Position numbers and translations under genes: made by a program
Shown: positions 42,917 to 45,184 of the stretch, one piece after another
How positions within the stretch are numbered: the stretch's first letter is position 1
Layout: each line of letters starts with the position of its first letter
Assembly: GCA_020073205.1 (NCBI GenBank)
Contig: JAIQFR010000025.1
Location: 1 to 45,184, forward strand
Length of the DNA: 45,184 bases
Source: Terriglobia bacterium
GTDB lineage: Bacteria; Acidobacteriota; Polarisedimenticolia; Polarisedimenticolales; JAIQFR01
Reading direction: 5' to 3'
The notes under the pieces: model-generated
What the model was told of the DNA's origin: nothing
The model's input: only the letters and a program-made list of their open reading frames with translations
Database searches by the model: none

Positions 42917-43807
42917 GTGCGAAGAACCTTCCTGGTCATCGGCCTCCTGGCCGCCCCGGTCCTCGGCGGACATGTCCGCGCCTTGGAGGTGCACGGACGT
43001 CTCGTCGACGCGGGGGGGCACAGGCTCTGGATCAGCTGCGACGGGTCCGCCACCCCGACCGTGGTGATCGACGTGGGCCTGGGCGCCGACCCGCGGGAAT
43101 GGACGCGCGTGGTGGAAGGCCTGCGGCACGACGCGCGAGTGTGCCAGTACGAGCGCGCCGGTTACGGCGCCAGCGAGCCCGGCCCCTTTCCGCGCGACGC
43201 GAAGCGCGAGGGGGAGGACCTCGTGAAGCTCCTCGCCGCCGCCGGGGAGCATCCTCCCTATCTGCTCGTGGGGCACTCGCTGGGCGCCCTCGACGCCTGC
43301 GTCCTCGCGGGAGCTCACCGGGATCTCCTCGCGGGCCTCGCCCTGCTCCACCCGCTCCCCCTGGGGTGGATCTCGGGAAAAGAGGGGGCGAAGGTGCGCG
43401 CGTTCCGGGAGTCGCAGCGGGCGCAGTATGAGCACGTGGCCCGGCAGATGCTCGCGTCCCCGTACGCCGCCGACCGGAGCCGGGCCGCGAGATTCCAAGC
43501 CATGGCCTCCGAAGAGGAGATGCTGCTCCGGGAATCGGCCGGGCAGGCGGCGCGCGTCACGTCGCTCGGCTCGCTGCCGCTCCTCGTCGTCGGCGCCGCC
43601 CGGCCGAGCCCGATCCTCGCGGCCGACGCCACCACGTACCAGAAGAAGGCGATCGAGGAGGGCCGGCGGCTGGCTGCGCTCTCCACGAACGGCAAGCTCG
43701 TCGTGCTCGAGGAGAGCGGGGAGATGATGCAGCGCGATGCGCCGGAGAAGGTGGTGGACGCGCTGCGGGAACTCCTCGCGAGGGCGCGGGCGGCCCGACC
43801 GCGCTAG
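42917..43807 (+). CDS. Exported alpha/beta hydrolase lacking the catalytic His
   Basis: 296 residues starting at GTG 42917 (GAGGGAG six bases upstream), with a signal peptide (about 1-22). Alpha/beta-hydrolase fold: VVIDVGLGADPREW near the oxyanion loop, YERAGYGASEPGP, nucleophile elbow GHSLG with S121. At the place where the family has SGH.I..D.PE.V, this protein has ESGEMMQRDAPEKVV, so the catalytic His is replaced by E269. No later His exists to take over. Either it is not a hydrolase any more or it uses a different mechanism. Divergent from the unknown gene at 42822. Confidence 0.85.
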   Translation: MRRTFLVIGLLAAPVLGGHVRALEVHGRLVDAGGHRLWISCDGSATPTVVIDVGLGADPREWTRVVEGLRHDARVCQYERAGYGASEPGPFPRDAKREGEDLVKLLAAAGEHPPYLLVGHSLGALDACVLAGAHRDLLAGLALLHPLPLGWISGKEGAKVRAFRESQRAQYEHVARQMLASPYAADRSRAARFQAMASEEEMLLRESAGQAARVTSLGSLPLLVVGAARPSPILAADATTYQKKAIEEGRRLAALSTNGKLVVLEESGEMMQRDAPEKVVDALRELLARARAARPR

Positions 43808-43821
43808 CGGCCGCGGCCATT

Positions 43822-43848
43822 TGGCGATATATTATTGCCATATGGCAA
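43822..43848. promoter_or_regulatory. Operator of the Xre-RES module, overlapping the start codon
   Basis: Three TGGC-type half-sites: TGGCGATA (43822-43829) pairs with TATTGCCA (43833-43840), seven of eight positions, and TTGCCATATGGCAA (43835-43848) is a perfect 14-bp palindrome that contains the ATG. A TATATT -10-like box (43828-43833) lies between. Binding here would stop both transcription and translation start. Confidence 0.6.
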
Positions 43849-44291
43849 GACTCCAGACGGAGGAGACCCGCAAGGTCGCCGCCCTGCTCGGCGGCAGGCG
43901 GGTGTTCCACCGGAGCTTCTCCGATGCCGGGGAGATGCTCGACGTGGTAAGGAAGGGGCTTCCCTACGCCGCTCTCGAGGCGCTCGTCCGCGTGCTCTCG
44001 GTCCGCGCCGGCGAGGTCACGCGGCTCCTCGGCGTGGCCCCGCGCACGCTGGCCCGCAGGAAGGTCGCGCGGCGGCTCGCCCCCGCCGAGTCGGACCGGC
44101 TCTACCGCCTGGCCTACGTGACGCTCGTGGCCGCGGACGTCCTCGGGTCGCTGGACAAGGCCAAGGGATGGCTCACCCAGCCGAACCGCGCGCTCGGCGA
44201 CGCCCCGCCGCTCCGCCTCCTCGACACGGCGATCGGGGAACGTCAGGTCGAGGAAGTCCTGGAGCGTATCAACCACGGTATCTTCAGCTAG
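43842..44291 (+). CDS. Xre/MbcA/ParS-type antitoxin
   Basis: 149 residues. N-terminal helix-turn-helix-like part (about 45-75: ALEALVRVLSVRAGEVTRLLGVAPRTLARRK) and the C-terminal MbcA/ParS/Xre toxin-binding domain (DUF2384, about 85-148: LYRLAYVTLVAADVLGSLDKAKGWLTQPNRALG..PLRLLDT..G...VEEVLERINHG). The last segment blocks the RES active site. Its stop overlaps the RES start by one base (TAGTG). Confidence 0.92.
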   Translation: MARLQTEETRKVAALLGGRRVFHRSFSDAGEMLDVVRKGLPYAALEALVRVLSVRAGEVTRLLGVAPRTLARRKVARRLAPAESDRLYRLAYVTLVAADVLGSLDKAKGWLTQPNRALGDAPPLRLLDTAIGERQVEEVLERINHGIFS

Positions 44292-44758
44292 TGCGCGTCT
44301 GGCGGCTCTGCAGAAGGCCGTACTCCGCGGAGCCGCTCTGGGGGAAGGGCGGGACCCTCGTCGCCGGCCGCTGGCACGAGAGGGGGTCCCGGATCGTCTA
44401 CACGTCGGCCACCCTTTCGCTGGCCGCGCTGGAGGTGCTGGTCCACGCCGGAGTCGATCAAGTTCCCCCGGACCTCGTGGCGATCGAGATCGAGATCCCC
44501 GATGGCCTGAAGGTGGCGGAGCTTCCCGTCGCGGCGCTCCCCCGCGACTGGCGGAGCATCCCCGCGCCGCGCAGGCTGCAGCAGCTCGGCGCGAAGTGGC
44601 TCAGGGAGAAGCGCTCGGCCGTGCTCCGCGTCCCGTCGGCCGTGATCCCGTCCGAGAGGAACTACCTGCTCAACCCGCTCCATGAGGACGCGGGGCGGCT
44701 CGCGGTCGTTGGCGTGACCGCGTTCGAGCCGGATCCGAGGCTGCTCCCTAGGACCTGA
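44291..44758 (+). CDS. RES-domain toxin (NAD-degrading)
   Basis: 155 residues beginning with GTG at 44291. RES family: VWRLCRRPYS opening, GGTLVAGRWHERGSRIVYTSATLSLAALEVLVHAG with the conserved Arg, Tyr, Ser and Glu, and SAVIPSERNYLLNPLHED near the end with a second conserved Ser. Characterised members hydrolyse or phosphorolyse NAD+ and stop growth. Translation is coupled to the antitoxin. Confidence 0.92.
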   Translation: MRVWRLCRRPYSAEPLWGKGGTLVAGRWHERGSRIVYTSATLSLAALEVLVHAGVDQVPPDLVAIEIEIPDGLKVAELPVAALPRDWRSIPAPRRLQQLGAKWLREKRSAVLRVPSAVIPSERNYLLNPLHEDAGRLAVVGVTAFEPDPRLLPRT

Positions 44759-44779
44759 GCGGAGACGGTAGCACCCGGG

Positions 44780-45184
44780 TCAAGGGTCCGGAGGCGCTCC
44801 CTCCCGAAGCGCCTCCGACGTCAGGACCAGGACCGGGCCGCCGAACGCGCTCGCGGCCTCGTCGAGCAGCTCCTGCTCGCGTCCCTGGTAGCGCGGCGAG
44901 AGATGGAACGGAGCGAGCCGCGAAGCACCCGCCGCGCGGGCCAGCTCCCCGGACTGCCGCGCGGTCAGGTGCTTCCGCGCTCGGGCCAGCGCCTCGTCCT
45001 CGTGCAGGAACGCCGCCTCGCAGACCAGGAGGTCCGCGTCCCGGGCCAAGGCGGCCACGGCCTCGAAATTCTCGGGTGTGAAGCCGAGGTCGGTGACGTA
45101 GGCCACCCTCTGGCCCGGTCCGTGCAGGATGATCTCGTCCGCGAGGTCTCCTCTCCTGAAGGTCCGCCCGTCGCCGTTCTGCGT
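44780..45184 (-). CDS. rnz: Ribonuclease Z (C-terminal part, cut by the window edge)
   Basis: The last 134 codons of a metallo-beta-lactamase-fold tRNA 3' endonuclease; the frame runs through the right edge. Marks: VAYVTDLGFTPEN (the bridging metal Asp), LLVCEAAFLHEDEALA, KHLTARQSGELARAAG, and the final ligand His in FHLSPRY. These are the RNase Z C-terminal motifs in the usual order. The stop lies 21 bases from the convergent RES gene. The metal-binding HxHxDH is expected outside the window. Confidence 0.85.
   Translation of the reverse strand, partial: TQNGDGRTFRRGDLADEIILHGPGQRVAYVTDLGFTPENFEAVAALARDADLLVCEAAFLHEDEALARARKHLTARQSGELARAAGASRLAPFHLSPRYQGREQELLDEAASAFGGPVLVLTSEALREGAPPDP

Overview
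The window is a 45 kb stretch of very GC-rich bacterial DNA with dense, mostly intact genes on both strands. The gene mix is a Gram-negative one: a YaiO-type outer-membrane barrel, a TonB C-terminal domain, an ArnT-like transferase, dTDP-sugar genes and Tat/Sec-exported peptidases. The style fits Acidobacteriota or a related soil phylum; this is inferred from gene content, because no rRNA or tRNA gene is present to confirm it.

Layout. 1-8.2 kb: an LsrF-like aldolase whose homology stops abruptly about 100 bases from the left edge, a DUF421 membrane protein, an exported M14 carboxypeptidase and an Ntn asparaginase, then (divergent) a small secreted protein with a clear terminator and a thiol-oxidoreductase/lipase-maturation-factor fusion. 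8.3-16.2 kb: two convergent operons that look like one exopolysaccharide system. The + operon encodes a TPR/YaiO barrel, an anchored TPR protein and a membrane alkaline-phosphatase-superfamily transferase. The - operon encodes a response regulator, a HEAT-repeat protein and a processive family-2 glycosyltransferase. 16.3-23.5 kb: dprA and topA, followed by an ArnT-like transferase overlapping a glycosyltransferase-YdjC deacetylase fusion. That pair matches the logic of the Francisella FlmF2/NaxD/FlmK route for adding a deacetylated amino sugar to the envelope.

23.5-33.1 kb is an accessory region with less uniform composition: unknown secreted proteins, two toxin-antitoxin modules, a beta-propeller protein, a glyoxalase-fold protein and a broken AAA ATPase gene. 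It is threaded with at least seven copies of a previously unfamiliar hairpin (9-nt loop, about 6-9 bp stem with compensatory changes), all in the same orientation and sitting between successive transcription units. No transposase, integrase or CRISPR array is visible.

33.2-45.2 kb returns to housekeeping-style genes: a UPF0158 protein, alr, an M29-like aminopeptidase, rmlB-rmlA, a cupin, a TPR-TonB protein, an M23 peptidase, an unknown membrane-anchored protein, an alpha/beta hydrolase lacking its catalytic His, a Xre-RES toxin-antitoxin pair with its operator over the start codon, and the 3' part of an RNase Z gene cut by the right edge.
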